Positions 25,250 through 34,474 of a stretch of DNA of 40,701 bases are shown in pieces; positions within the stretch are counted from its first letter, which is position 1; every line of letters begins with the position of its first letter. The stretch is from contig PMWT01000066.1 of assembly GCA_003166025.1 (NCBI GenBank), positions 92,637-133,337 on the forward strand. Reading direction: 5' to 3'. Under the pieces are notes generated by a model. The model made no database searches. It was given only the letters and a program-made list of their open reading frames with translations, and had not been told where the DNA came from. The translations under genes were made by a program, and so were the position numbers. Origin of the DNA: Acidimicrobiaceae bacterium. Lineage in GTDB: Bacteria; Actinomycetota; Acidimicrobiia; Acidimicrobiales; Palsa-688.

Positions 25250-26680
25250 ATGGCCAAATCCCCCAAAAGTCCAAGATCCCGGGTCGGGTACCTCATCGCG
25301 GCATCGCTCACCAGCATCGCACCACTTGCTGTCACGGCCATCCTGATCGTCGGGCCGGGTAGCCCGGCCACGGCCGACGCGTCGTTACCCACTTCGCCCA
25401 CCACCAGCCCGGCCGCGACGACCACGAGCCCGTCCAGCACGACGACCAGCTCTTCCACCACAACGACGACGGTCCAGCCCGAGACATCGTCCTCCGGGAC
25501 CTCGACCACAACGACGACCACGACCACCACCACGACCACCTTGCCGCCGGCGGCGACGACGACAGGGCTGCCCGCCACCTCTACCTCGACGACGACGACG
25601 GCACTGCCCGAGGCCCCCACATCGTCCTCCACCCCGGTCGGGCCCGGTACGCCACCTGCTTCGAGCAGCTCGACCACCACGGTCGCCCCCCTCGTCGGTC
25701 CCACAACCACCACAACGCCCGAGGCGACGGGCACCACGATGACCACGACCTCACGCCCGGGCACGGGGACGACGACGGGCACTACCACAGCCCGTCCTAC
25801 GACCACCGTGCAGTCGACGACCACGCTGCCGACCCGGACGTCACCCGCCCGCCGGACGACCATGACAACTTCGTCGAGGGCCGAGGCGACCACCACGCCC
25901 ACCACCTCAGCTGTCCCCGCGACGTCAGCCACATCCACCACGCTCGCGGCGACGACAACGACGCCAACGGGCGGCGCTTCGACGCCCGGGGTCACTGCGG
26001 CGGTGGTGACCACGGTACCGGTCGAGTTAACGCCGGGCACGACCTCGTCCGAGGTGCCGGTCAAACGCACCGCCGAGACCAGCACGACAACGCCAACAAC
26101 CCGACCGACGACGACTACCCGACCGACAACCTCGACGACCCAGCCGGTCCTCACGCCAACGGTGAGCCCGACGACGCCGGCCAGCACCACGACCACCATC
26201 GTCCCGCCACCGCCACCCACTACGAGGCCCATGCCTCCCGCCCTGGTGGCGGCGCCGGTCGTGTCCGTTCCCACCAAAGCTCGGGAAGGCCAGCTGGTGC
26301 GGCTCACAGGTGCCGGCTTCCGGCCCAAAAGCCAGGTCAAGATCGTCTTCGAGGCCCCTAAAGGGGAGGTTGTCGGCTCCGCTGTCATCGGTCGCGACGG
26401 TGGCTTCGATGCCTCGGTTGTCGTCCCTGCCTACGCCACCCCGGGCCAGCACAAGGTCCGAGTTGTGGGGCGAGCACCCTCCGGGCAGACCATGACCTGG
26501 GTCGTGCCGGTGACCGTCCTGGCCGCCAGCCCCATAGTGGCGGTAAGCGCTGCCAGCTCGGACTTGGCCCCGCCCGTGCTCCTCACCTTGGCTCTGACCT
26601 TTCCTGTGGCAACTTGGCTGGTGCTCGAGATCCTGGCTCTGCGCCAGCGCCGCGCCGGTGGCACCACGAACGACCGCTAG
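25250..26680 (+). CDS. Thr/Ser-rich mucin-like secreted membrane protein
   Basis: 476 residues from ATG 25250 (TTG 25241 is possible). The N-terminus is a signal or anchor helix (VGYLIAASLTSIAPLAVTAI) ending near ATADA. The next 300 residues are almost only Thr, Ser, Pro and Ala, with Thr runs up to 11, and are likely extended and possibly O-glycosylated. At about 340-430 is an Ig-like/IPT-type beta domain (VRLTGAGFRPKSQVKIVFEA). A C-terminal membrane helix (PVLLTLALTFPVATWLVLEI) is followed by RQRR. This resembles a surface stalk with a basic stop-transfer end. No LPxTG-like motif precedes the helix, so it is probably not a sortase substrate. TGAAGA lies upstream of the start. Confidence 0.8.
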   Translation: MAKSPKSPRSRVGYLIAASLTSIAPLAVTAILIVGPGSPATADASLPTSPTTSPAATTTSPSSTTTSSSTTTTTVQPETSSSGTSTTTTTTTTTTTTLPPAATTTGLPATSTSTTTTALPEAPTSSSTPVGPGTPPASSSSTTTVAPLVGPTTTTTPEATGTTMTTTSRPGTGTTTGTTTARPTTTVQSTTTLPTRTSPARRTTMTTSSRAEATTTPTTSAVPATSATSTTLAATTTTPTGGASTPGVTAAVVTTVPVELTPGTTSSEVPVKRTAETSTTTPTTRPTTTTRPTTSTTQPVLTPTVSPTTPASTTTTIVPPPPPTTRPMPPALVAAPVVSVPTKAREGQLVRLTGAGFRPKSQVKIVFEAPKGEVVGSAVIGRDGGFDASVVVPAYATPGQHKVRVVGRAPSGQTMTWVVPVTVLAASPIVAVSAASSDLAPPVLLTLALTFPVATWLVLEILALRQRRAGGTTNDR

Positions 26681-26715
26681 GTGCCGGCCGTGGGCGACCA
26701 GCTGGTTGCGCGATC

Positions 26716-26982
26716 ATGTTGAGCGTGGGCGTGCGCGAGGACTGTCGCCACTACATCCAGCGCACCACCCAGGGAGGTGAGGCGTTGCGGCGCTGCCGGG
26801 TGGGGGCGGCGCAAGACAAGCCGTTCGCCTGCCCGGAGGGATGTCTCTTCTTCGAGAACAGAGTCCTGTCAACTGCGGGCTGGACGCAAGAGCCCGACCA
26901 GCCGATGTCGAACACCGCTTTGGGCCTGGTCGGCCTGCCCCGAGCGGCCAAACCCAAGAAAAAGGGGCGCAAGGCGCGCTGA
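26716..26982 (+). CDS. Small four-cysteine protein, putative metal-binding
   Basis: 88 residues, start ATG 26716. Cysteines form DCRHY...RRC...FAC-x3-C (residues about 10, 26, 38, 42), followed by LFFE and a basic KPKKKGRKAR tail. It looks like a small zinc- or cluster-binding protein that might contact nucleic acid. The pattern is, from memory, like a conserved actinobacterial hypothetical, but I can name no family. It is convergent with the larE-NIL operon, 7 nt from the NIL gene stop. Confidence 0.65.
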   Translation: MLSVGVREDCRHYIQRTTQGGEALRRCRVGAAQDKPFACPEGCLFFENRVLSTAGWTQEPDQPMSNTALGLVGLPRAAKPKKKGRKAR

Positions 26983-26989
26983 GGGCCGC

Positions 26990-27235
26990 TCAGCTTTCGA
27001 CGGGGCCTCCCAGCCAGTCGACTTTGATACCCGTAGACGTGAGCCATTCGACGCCTGAATCGAGGGCCTCGCGAGTACCGGTGAGCTCACAGACGATCCA
27101 GCCGGTGTGGTCTTCCACATTGGCACGCCTTATGTTGGCGATCACCCCGTGGTCCAGTGCCAACCGGGCGATCACCGGCTGGCTCACCAGGTCCTCGGGG
27201 AACGTCAATTTTGCCCTCATGGATGTGTCGGTCAT
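26990..27235 (-). CDS. NIL-domain protein
   Basis: 81 residues consisting of one NIL domain, the small ferredoxin-like fold found at the C-terminus of methionine ABC ATPases and in some ferredoxins of sulfur metabolism. It opens with AKLTFPEDLVSQPVIARLA and contains the family-typical VIANIRRANVEDHTGWIVCELTG. Its ATG overlaps the larE stop by 4 nt, so the two are translated together. A ligand-binding or sulfur-handling partner role for LarE is inferred from that coupling and from NIL proteins elsewhere. Confidence 0.85.
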   Translation of the reverse strand: MTDTSMRAKLTFPEDLVSQPVIARLALDHGVIANIRRANVEDHTGWIVCELTGTREALDSGVEWLTSTGIKVDWLGGPVES

Positions 27236-28095
27236 ATTGCCATCTCCTCAGCCCGGACGGGCTCGTGCGGTACCGGCGCCCCATTGAGGTTGCCGGAGCG
27301 TAGGCCCTCCATATCGAGGGTGACGTAACGGTAGCCAGCCGCCCGCACGGCTCCCACGACCTGTTCTCGACAGGCGACAGCACGCTCGATGTCGACCAGG
27401 GGAAGTTCGATGCGGGCCAGGTCGCCGTAATGACGTACTCGCGATGCTCTGAAGCCCAGCGCCGCCAGGCCGGCTTCAGCTCTCTCGACGGCCCCCAGGA
27501 CCCCCAGGCTGACCGGGGTCCCATAGGGAAGTCGTGAGGCGAGGCAGGCCGCCGCCGGTTTGTCCCACGTGCGCAAACCGAGTGCCCGTGAGGTGTCTCG
27601 GACGGCAGCCTTGGTGAAACCGGCCTCGACGAGCGGGAAAATCGCTCCGGCGTCCCGGGCCGCCTGCTGGCCCGGCCGGTGGTCAGATAGGTCGTCGACG
27701 TTGACGCCTAAAGCGATATAGGCGTGACCGCCGCCACCGAAGGTCGCGGCCACCGGGGCCAGGCAACGCATGAGCTCGTCCTTGCAGTACCAGCACCGGT
27801 CCCGCCCGTTGGCGACGTACCCGGGCCGATCGGCTTCCCGGGTTTGCACCTCGCGGTAGTTGAGGCCCCATTCCCGGGCCAAGGCCCGGCAATCGTCGAG
27901 CTCCGACCGGGCCAGTGACGCGGATACAGCCGTGACCACCACCGCTCGCTGCGGGCCGACGGCCTCGTTGGCCACGAAAGCCAGGAGCGAGGAATCGGCA
28001 CCACCGCTGAAAGCCACCACGACCCTGTCCCGCCGTCTCAAGTCAAGGCGCAGCGCGTCCAGGTCACCCACGACGGGGACTTGCCTTTTGTGCAC
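27232..28095 (-). CDS. larE: ATP-dependent sacrificial sulfur transferase LarE-like
   Basis: 287 residues of the PP-loop ATPase superfamily. SGGADSS (30-36) is the PP-loop. RDRCWYCKDEL (98-108) holds C101 and C104. DKPAAACLASRLPYG carries C184 at the position of the cysteine that gives up its sulfur in Lactobacillus LarE. LarE thiolates pyridinium dicarboxylate mononucleotide when making the nickel-pincer cofactor. No larB, larC or larA is in the window, so the substrate here may differ. The start is GTG 28095; an in-frame GTG at 28074 lies close behind. It is followed with a 4-nt overlap by the NIL gene. Confidence 0.9.
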   Translation of the reverse strand: MHKRQVPVVGDLDALRLDLRRRDRVVVAFSGGADSSLLAFVANEAVGPQRAVVVTAVSASLARSELDDCRALAREWGLNYREVQTREADRPGYVANGRDRCWYCKDELMRCLAPVAATFGGGGHAYIALGVNVDDLSDHRPGQQAARDAGAIFPLVEAGFTKAAVRDTSRALGLRTWDKPAAACLASRLPYGTPVSLGVLGAVERAEAGLAALGFRASRVRHYGDLARIELPLVDIERAVACREQVVGAVRAAGYRYVTLDMEGLRSGNLNGAPVPHEPVRAEEMAI

Positions 28096-28134
28096 CGGCG
28101 CCCGTCGCGGACCGAAATTTGCTCCCGGTGCCGT

Positions 28135-28821
28135 TCACGACGAAAGCCCGCAAATACCAAGGACTTCTTCGACCGGGGCAACGATCCCGGTGTAAAACGG
28201 GCCGAAATCGGCGTACCTGGCCGACGCCTCGTCGAAACGCATAGTGTGCACGCACTCTTTCAGGTCGTCAGGCGCCACGGCGAACAGGGTCACACCCCAC
28301 TCGAAATCGTCCAGCCCGGTCGACCCCGTCACCAATTGCAGCACCCTGCCGGCGAACTTGCGGCCGCTCGCCCCGTGCTCGTGCATGAGGGCCAGACGGC
28401 TCCCGTAGTCCAGGCGGTACCAATTGTCGGGACCGTCGCGACGCTTGGACATGGGATAGAAGCAAAGCGCCCGCTTGCCGTCCGGTGGGAGCCTGGGGTG
28501 CAAGCGGGCGTCGAGACGGTCCGCCGGCATCCCTTTGGCGTACTCGGAAACCTCTGTCAGCGAAAGGTAGGAGCCCACCAGATCCAGGCCGGCACCGTTG
28601 AACGCGCCCTGGGTGCGCCGGAGAGCGACCAGGTCCGGGCATAGCAGCATGAAGCCAAGGTCCGCCTTGTGACCGAGCACGGCGAAGCTCACCACCTGCT
28701 GGCCCGAACGCTCGGCCTGCTTGACAGCTTGAGCCACGGCCTCAAAGTCCGAACGCGCCGTCAGGTTGTAAAACAAGTGCAGCACGCCCCAGCCGTCCTG
28801 GGGTATGAGAGCCTCAGTCAT
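28135..28821 (-). CDS. hemQ: Coproheme decarboxylase HemQ (ChdC, chlorite-dismutase fold)
   Basis: Last step of the coproporphyrin-dependent heme route: coproheme plus peroxide to heme b. 228 residues of the actinobacterial type. YPMSK (122-126) contains the catalytic Tyr and the Lys that correspond to Y145 and K149 of the Firmicutes enzymes, and MHEHGASGR (146-154) contains the likely proximal His at 149. LTEVSEY and DDFEWGVTLFA are further family blocks. The ATG is supported by a TAGCAT box 8 nt upstream. It is preceded by a bidirectional terminator shared with groEL, so it is read separately. No other heme gene is close. Confidence 0.95.
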   Translation of the reverse strand: MTEALIPQDGWGVLHLFYNLTARSDFEAVAQAVKQAERSGQQVVSFAVLGHKADLGFMLLCPDLVALRRTQGAFNGAGLDLVGSYLSLTEVSEYAKGMPADRLDARLHPRLPPDGKRALCFYPMSKRRDGPDNWYRLDYGSRLALMHEHGASGRKFAGRVLQLVTGSTGLDDFEWGVTLFAVAPDDLKECVHTMRFDEASARYADFGPFYTGIVAPVEEVLGICGLSS

Positions 28822-28829
28822 CTGGGGTC

Positions 28830-28835
28830 ATGCTA
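28830..28835 (-). promoter_or_regulatory. Leaderless-type -10 box (TAGCAT) of hemQ
   Basis: TAGCAT on the minus strand ends 8 nt before the ATG at 28821. Confidence 0.4.
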
Positions 28836-28883
28836 GTGCCCGGTCTCGACAAGACCGGCCGCCCCGGAGCGCCCTCGTGACAA

Positions 28884-28913
28884 GAAAAGGCGCCCCGCCA
28901 GGGGCGCCTTTTC
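28884..28913. terminator. Perfect 13-bp hairpin terminator after groEL
   Basis: GAAAAGGCGCCCC (28884-28896) and GGGGCGCCTTTTC (28901-28913) are perfectly complementary, with a 4-nt loop. Read from groEL, the stem ends in a T run, as in an intrinsic terminator; its symmetry lets it work in both directions. Confidence 0.85.
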
Positions 28914-28941
28914 TACCAGCTGTGCTCGGCAGGGAGCCGAC

Positions 28942-30624
<1,683 letters not shown>

Positions 30625-30651
30625 TTAGCACTCACACACGTCGAGTGCTAA
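30625..30651. promoter_or_regulatory. CIRCE operator (HrcA site)
   Basis: TTAGCACTC (30625-30633), nine bases, GAGTGCTAA (30643-30651): an exact match to the CIRCE consensus inverted repeat. It lies just upstream of groEL, so HrcA should repress groEL until heat or misfolded protein draws on the chaperonin. hrcA itself is not in the window. Confidence 0.95.
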
Positions 30652-30747
30652 CAGTACAGCGCAACCGGGCACTCGCGCGCAAGCTGCCCGGGAAATCCGT
30701 GCCGCCAGGGCCGGCCGGAAGGCCGGTCCGCCCGGGCCCGGGCCCTC

Positions 30748-31023
30748 CTAACCGCCTGCTACAGCAGGCACGACGGACACCACTGAGCCTGCCGGCACCG
30801 GAGTGGCCAGGCCCGAGAGAAAGCGGATGTCCTCTTCGCCCATGAAGACATTGACGAAGCGCCTCAGGTTGCCGCCTTCGTCGAAGAGCCGCTCACTGAA
30901 CCCGGGGTGGGCCACATCCAGCGCCTTCAGGGCGTCACCGACGGTCCCGCCCTCCACCTCGACCTCGCCGACGCCTCCCGCCAGGGGCCTCAACTGCGTG
31001 GGTATGCGAACTTTGACGCTCAT
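30748..31023 (-). CDS. MoaD/ThiS-family sulfur carrier protein
   Basis: 91 residues with the ubiquitin-like sulfur-carrier fold: VKVRIPTQLRPLAGG at the start, TVGDALKALDVAHPGFSERL in the middle, and the diagnostic Gly-Gly C-terminus (VAGG). The last Gly is adenylated and thiocarboxylated by an E1-like enzyme. It directly follows threonine synthase on the same strand (about 40 nt). That pairing recalls the CysO type, which feeds sulfur into cysteine synthesis, more than MoaD for molybdopterin, though moaE is elsewhere in the window. No ThiF/MoeB activator or Mec-type peptidase is nearby. AGGAG lies 10 nt before the ATG. Confidence 0.9.
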   Translation of the reverse strand: MSVKVRIPTQLRPLAGGVGEVEVEGGTVGDALKALDVAHPGFSERLFDEGGNLRRFVNVFMGEEDIRFLSGLATPVPAGSVVSVVPAVAGG

Positions 31024-31063
31024 AGGGTGAAGGCTCCTGGCGTTGAAAAGGTAGGGGGCACGG

Positions 31064-32314
31064 TCACTGCCAGTCTGCCATGCCTAGGGCGGCCTGGAAC
31101 TCCTCCAGCTTGGGCGCCACGGTCACAGTTGGCCGGCACTGGGAGGCCACGGCATCGAGGGTCTTCAGCCCGTTGCCGGTGATGAAGGCCACCACGCGTT
31201 CGTTGGGCTTCACCACACCTGACGCCGCCAGCTTGGCCAGGACGGCGACGGTGACCCCACCCGCCGTCTCGGCGAAGATCCCTTCCGTGCGGGCCAGCAG
31301 CCTTATTCCCTCCACGATCTCGTCGTCGGTGACCGCTGCGATCGCACCGCCGCTGCGGCGCACTTCGTCAAGGGCATAGGCACCGTCGGCGGGGTTGCCG
31401 ATAGCCAGCGATTTGGCGATGCCGCTGGGCCTTACCGGGCGGATGAAGTCGGCACCGGACTCGAAGGCGGTAGCGACAGGGGCGCACCCGGCCGCTTGTG
31501 CTCCCGAAATACGGACCGTCGGCTCCTCGTCGAGCAGGCCGACCTTGAACAGCTCGCGGAAGCCTTTCGCCACCTTGGTCAACTGGCTACCTGACGCTAT
31601 GGGCACGATGACGTGGTCAGGCGCCGTCCATCCCAGTTGCTCGGCCACCTCGAAAGCCAGGGTCTTCGACCCTTCGGCGTAGTAGCTGCGCACGTTGACG
31701 TTGACGAACGCCCACGTCGGGTACTCGCTGGCCAGCTCGGCACACAGGCGGTTGACCTCGTCGTAGTTGCCGTTGACGGCGACCAGCACGCCACCGAACA
31801 CGGCCGTCGTCACGACTTTGGGGATCTCCAGGTCGGCCGGGATACACACGACCGAACGCATACCGGCTCGCGCCGCATGTGCGGCCACGGAGTTGGCGAG
31901 GTTACCGGTCGAGGCGCACGCAGCCACCTTGAAACCGAGCTCCCGGGCACGGGTCAGGGCCACGGAAACGACCCTGTCCTTGAACGAGCCGGTCGGGTTG
32001 ACCGTGTCGTTCTTCACCCAGAGCTCCGAGAGCCCCAGTTCCGCGCCCAGACGGTCGGCCCGCAACAACGGGGTCAAGCCCGCTCCGAGGTCAACGGCGC
32101 CGTCGGCACTGGCCGGCAGCAGGTCGGCGTACCGCCAGATCGTCTTGGGCCCGGCGGCCACGCTTTGGCGCGAGATCGATGCCGAGATGGCTTCGTAGTC
32201 GTAGACGACCTCCAGCGGGCCAAAGCACCACTCGCAAACGTGGAGGGCCTCGGCCGGGTAGACGCGTGTGCACTCCCGGCAGCACAGACCTTGCACGAAA
32301 GGTCCTTTTTTCAT
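31064..32314 (-). CDS. thrC: Threonine synthase
   Basis: PLP enzyme turning O-phosphohomoserine into threonine. 416 residues. The N-terminal zinc-ribbon-like segment has C12-x2-C15 and C27-x2-C30. The PLP-binding lysine is K112 in NPTGSFKDR. Further PLP contacts lie in ACASTGNLANSVAAHAARAG, and the body continues normally to the C-terminus. This is the short, actinobacterial/archaeal-type enzyme. GGAG lies 5 nt before the ATG. It is followed by the sulfur carrier gene; groEL is next beyond it. A similar order thrC, MoaD-like, groEL occurs, from memory, in Streptomyces. Confidence 0.95.
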   Translation of the reverse strand: MKKGPFVQGLCCRECTRVYPAEALHVCEWCFGPLEVVYDYEAISASISRQSVAAGPKTIWRYADLLPASADGAVDLGAGLTPLLRADRLGAELGLSELWVKNDTVNPTGSFKDRVVSVALTRARELGFKVAACASTGNLANSVAAHAARAGMRSVVCIPADLEIPKVVTTAVFGGVLVAVNGNYDEVNRLCAELASEYPTWAFVNVNVRSYYAEGSKTLAFEVAEQLGWTAPDHVIVPIASGSQLTKVAKGFRELFKVGLLDEEPTVRISGAQAAGCAPVATAFESGADFIRPVRPSGIAKSLAIGNPADGAYALDEVRRSGGAIAAVTDDEIVEGIRLLARTEGIFAETAGGVTVAVLAKLAASGVVKPNERVVAFITGNGLKTLDAVASQCRPTVTVAPKLEEFQAALGMADWQ

Positions 32315-32483
32315 GAGCTCCAGGCCTCCTCATCGTCTCGGGCATTGGCACCATGTGCCGACCGGTCGAAAATGGAGGTCGGTACCACTGGTTGCCGCGG
32401 CGTCAACGGGCCCGTCCCTCAGCCGCTCTGGATGATTGGCCCCATGTTAGAGGCTTCCGGGGCGTGCTGCCACCGGTTTCCGG

Positions 32484-33506
32484 TCAGGCACCCAGGCCGC
32501 TGGCGAGCCAGCCGGCCACCGCCTCGCGGATGCAGCCGGCTGCGTCCGACCAAGCCCGCTCGCTCCCGAAACGTTCCACGAGAGAAATGTAAGGGAACTC
32601 CTCGGCGGCGCTGCGCCCGTCGCCCGCGACGATCAGCACCGGCACCCCCGCCGCGGCCGCCAGCCGGGCCACGCCCCCCACCGCCTTGCCGGCGAAGCTC
32701 TGCTCGTCGAGATAACCCTCGCCGGTCACCACCAAGTCGGCGTCGGCCACCCGTTCGGCCAGGGAAAGCTTGTCGGCCACAAGGTCGAAGCCGGGGACAA
32801 GCTTGGCCCCAATGGCGGCCAGTCCACCCGCCAAACCGCCGGCGGCACCGCTGCTCGGGATGTCCCTTACGTCCACACCGAAGCGGTCGGCGTAGAGCTG
32901 GGCCACCCTCTCGAGGCGTCGGCCCAGCAGTGCCACCTGCACCGGCCCGGCACCCTTTTGAGGACCAAAGACGGCCGCGGCATCAAGGAACTTGGTCTCC
33001 ACGTCGCAGGCGACGACAATCTCGGCTTTGGGCAGCCGCCCATTGGGGGCGAGCACTTCCACCGCTCCCAGACCACCGTCGGTCGTAGCCGAGCCGCCCA
33101 CGCCGATGACGACCTGCTTGGCACCAGTTCGGACGGCGGCCGCCACGAGCTGCCCAAGCCCGGTGCTGGTGGCCCTGACGGGGTCATTTCCGGCCGGTCC
33201 GGCCACCAGGGGAAGGCCGATGGCTAGGGCCGACTCCACGAACGCCACCGGCCGCGCCGGGTTGTCCGGGTCACGCCCGAGCACCCAGCGGGCCACGACC
33301 TCGCTGCCCAACGGGCCGGTCACCCGGGCGAGTTTTGAAGTCCCGAGCTCCGAGAAGACGTCCAGGAACCCCTCACCGCCGTCCGACACCGGCGCCACGT
33401 CGCAGTCCCAGCCCGCTGCCGCTGCCGCCATAGCCACGGCGTTGGCCGCCTCGGGCGCGGTGAGGGTCCCTCGGTACTTGTCGGGCGCGGCGAGTATGCG
33501 AGGCAC
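32484..33506 (-). CDS. Glycerate 2-kinase (GarK/GlxK family)
   Basis: 340 residues. Phosphorylates D-glycerate, mostly to 2-phosphoglycerate. Family blocks run from the N-terminal ILAAPDKYRGTLTAPEAANA and PVSDGGEGFLDVF through VIGVGGSATTDGGLGAVEVL and IPSSGAAGGLAGGLAA to VTGEGYLDEQSFAGKAVGGVA. Length is slightly under the usual 370-380 but no block is missing. The GTG start at 33506 comes only 4 nt after the end of the GNAT pseudogene on the same strand, so it may once have been read with it. Confidence 0.93.
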   Translation of the reverse strand: MPRILAAPDKYRGTLTAPEAANAVAMAAAAAGWDCDVAPVSDGGEGFLDVFSELGTSKLARVTGPLGSEVVARWVLGRDPDNPARPVAFVESALAIGLPLVAGPAGNDPVRATSTGLGQLVAAAVRTGAKQVVIGVGGSATTDGGLGAVEVLAPNGRLPKAEIVVACDVETKFLDAAAVFGPQKGAGPVQVALLGRRLERVAQLYADRFGVDVRDIPSSGAAGGLAGGLAAIGAKLVPGFDLVADKLSLAERVADADLVVTGEGYLDEQSFAGKAVGGVARLAAAAGVPVLIVAGDGRSAAEEFPYISLVERFGSERAWSDAAGCIREAVAGWLASGLGA

Positions 33507-33510
33507 GACT

Positions 33511-33790
33511 TCATGATGCCTCGAAGGCGCCCGCTACGCGCGCCGGGCCGATGCCGACCAACCTCTCATCGCCGATGAGTCAATCGGGACCGACGGCATC
33601 TTCATAGGTGCCCGACGGCGCCAGCGCCTTCTCCCAATCCGGGGTCGTCCTCGAGCCGGTAGCGCTACACCATGCCGGCGGCGTGCCCGTCGACTTCGAC
33701 GATGAACAGCTCCGTGGCGTCTACGCCGTCGACCACTGGGCCGTAAGGCCGCTCGAGGGGGCGAAAACCGAGGTTCAAGAAGCCGACGCT
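33511..33790 (-). pseudogene. GNAT acetyltransferase remnant, AAC(6')-like
   Basis: Minus-strand translation gives RPLERPYGPVVDGVDATEL, then FIVEVDGHAAGMV, then an amber stop, then RYRLEDDPG. After a frameshift follows DAVGPD, a TGA stop, and LIGDERLVGIGPARV. These are consecutive blocks of aminoglycoside 6'-N-acetyltransferase-like GNAT proteins, where the usual text is GMVQRYRL and GIDYLIGDE. The first stop fits a CAG-to-TAG change. About 90 codons remain, with two in-frame stops, one frame change, no N-terminus and a truncated end, so it cannot make an active enzyme. It lies immediately upstream of glycerate kinase. Confidence 0.8.
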
Positions 33791-33850
33791 AACTCGCCCC
33801 GGCGCGTTCCCGGCCGGCGCGCCCGGGAGGCCGGCCGTACAGCGTGGCCC

Positions 33851-34474
33851 CTACCCGTGGTAACCCGCGGGCACCTGATCGGAGATGTCGGCGCCTACGA
33901 CCAAGACGAGATCGGCCTGGTGCAGCAAAGTCGCGGGGACGACCGTGTCGTTAACCGCCGTGGGCGTCACTACAGCCGACGACGGCAGACCCAGAAAGGA
34001 GGCGATCGCCAAGGCATTGGCGTTGTCCACCCGGCTGACGACAAATATCTGTGAGGTCTTGCTGCCTTCACTGGTGGCATTGCTCGGGGCCAGGGTGTCG
34101 TAACCGGCAGCAGCCAGCTTGTGCTGGAAGAACAAGGCCGCGTGGCTGACGCTCCAGCCGTTGAGGACCAGTACCGTGACCTTGGAGGGGGGCAACGTAG
34201 TGGTGGGCACTACGGTAGTCGAGGTCGATGTCGTGACCACGCCCCTCGGCTGGCTCACCTTGGTCACGGGGACGGTGGTCCGGGCGGAGGTCGGCGGCAA
34301 GCGCGTCGCTACCGTCGTGGGCGCACTGCCGGTGCGGGCCAGGACGAAGACACCGACCACCACGGCCAGGACGACCACCAATGCCGCTCTCAGCGGTTGG
34401 AACTGCCGAAGGTGGCCGTGAGACCCCGGGAGCAGGTCCGACGATCCCGGCCCCGACGGTCCGGCGGCGCTCAA
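33851..34474 (-). CDS. LytR_C-domain membrane protein
   Basis: 207 residues. The short cytoplasmic start is followed by a membrane helix (about 29-46, ALVVVLAVVVGVFVLA), then a Thr/Pro-rich spacer, then a LytR C-terminal domain: VTVLVLNGWSVSHAALFFQHKLAAAGYDT, later IFVVSRVDNANALAIASFLG and ADLVLVVGAD. The domain occurs at the end of LytR-CpsA-Psr wall-polymer ligases and alone in actinobacterial membrane proteins; the catalytic LCP domain is absent here. The start is TTG 34474 with GGGGAGAG about 6 nt upstream. It is divergent from tRNA-Thr. Confidence 0.85.
   Translation of the reverse strand: MSAAGPSGPGSSDLLPGSHGHLRQFQPLRAALVVVLAVVVGVFVLARTGSAPTTVATRLPPTSARTTVPVTKVSQPRGVVTTSTSTTVVPTTTLPPSKVTVLVLNGWSVSHAALFFQHKLAAAGYDTLAPSNATSEGSKTSQIFVVSRVDNANALAIASFLGLPSSAVVTPTAVNDTVVPATLLHQADLVLVVGADISDQVPAGYHG

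Noticed and set aside
25439-25560. Possible CRISPR-like or tandem repeat DNA
   Set aside because: Irregular ACC/ACG codon runs encoding threonine, not spaced direct repeats.
25186-26388. 400-residue Val/Gly-rich ORF on the minus strand
   Set aside because: Reverse complement of ACG/ACC threonine codons; an artefact of the Thr-rich gene.
33608-34054. Plus-strand ORF of 148 residues
   Set aside because: Half is antisense to the GNAT remnant and half to the LytR_C gene; no motif.
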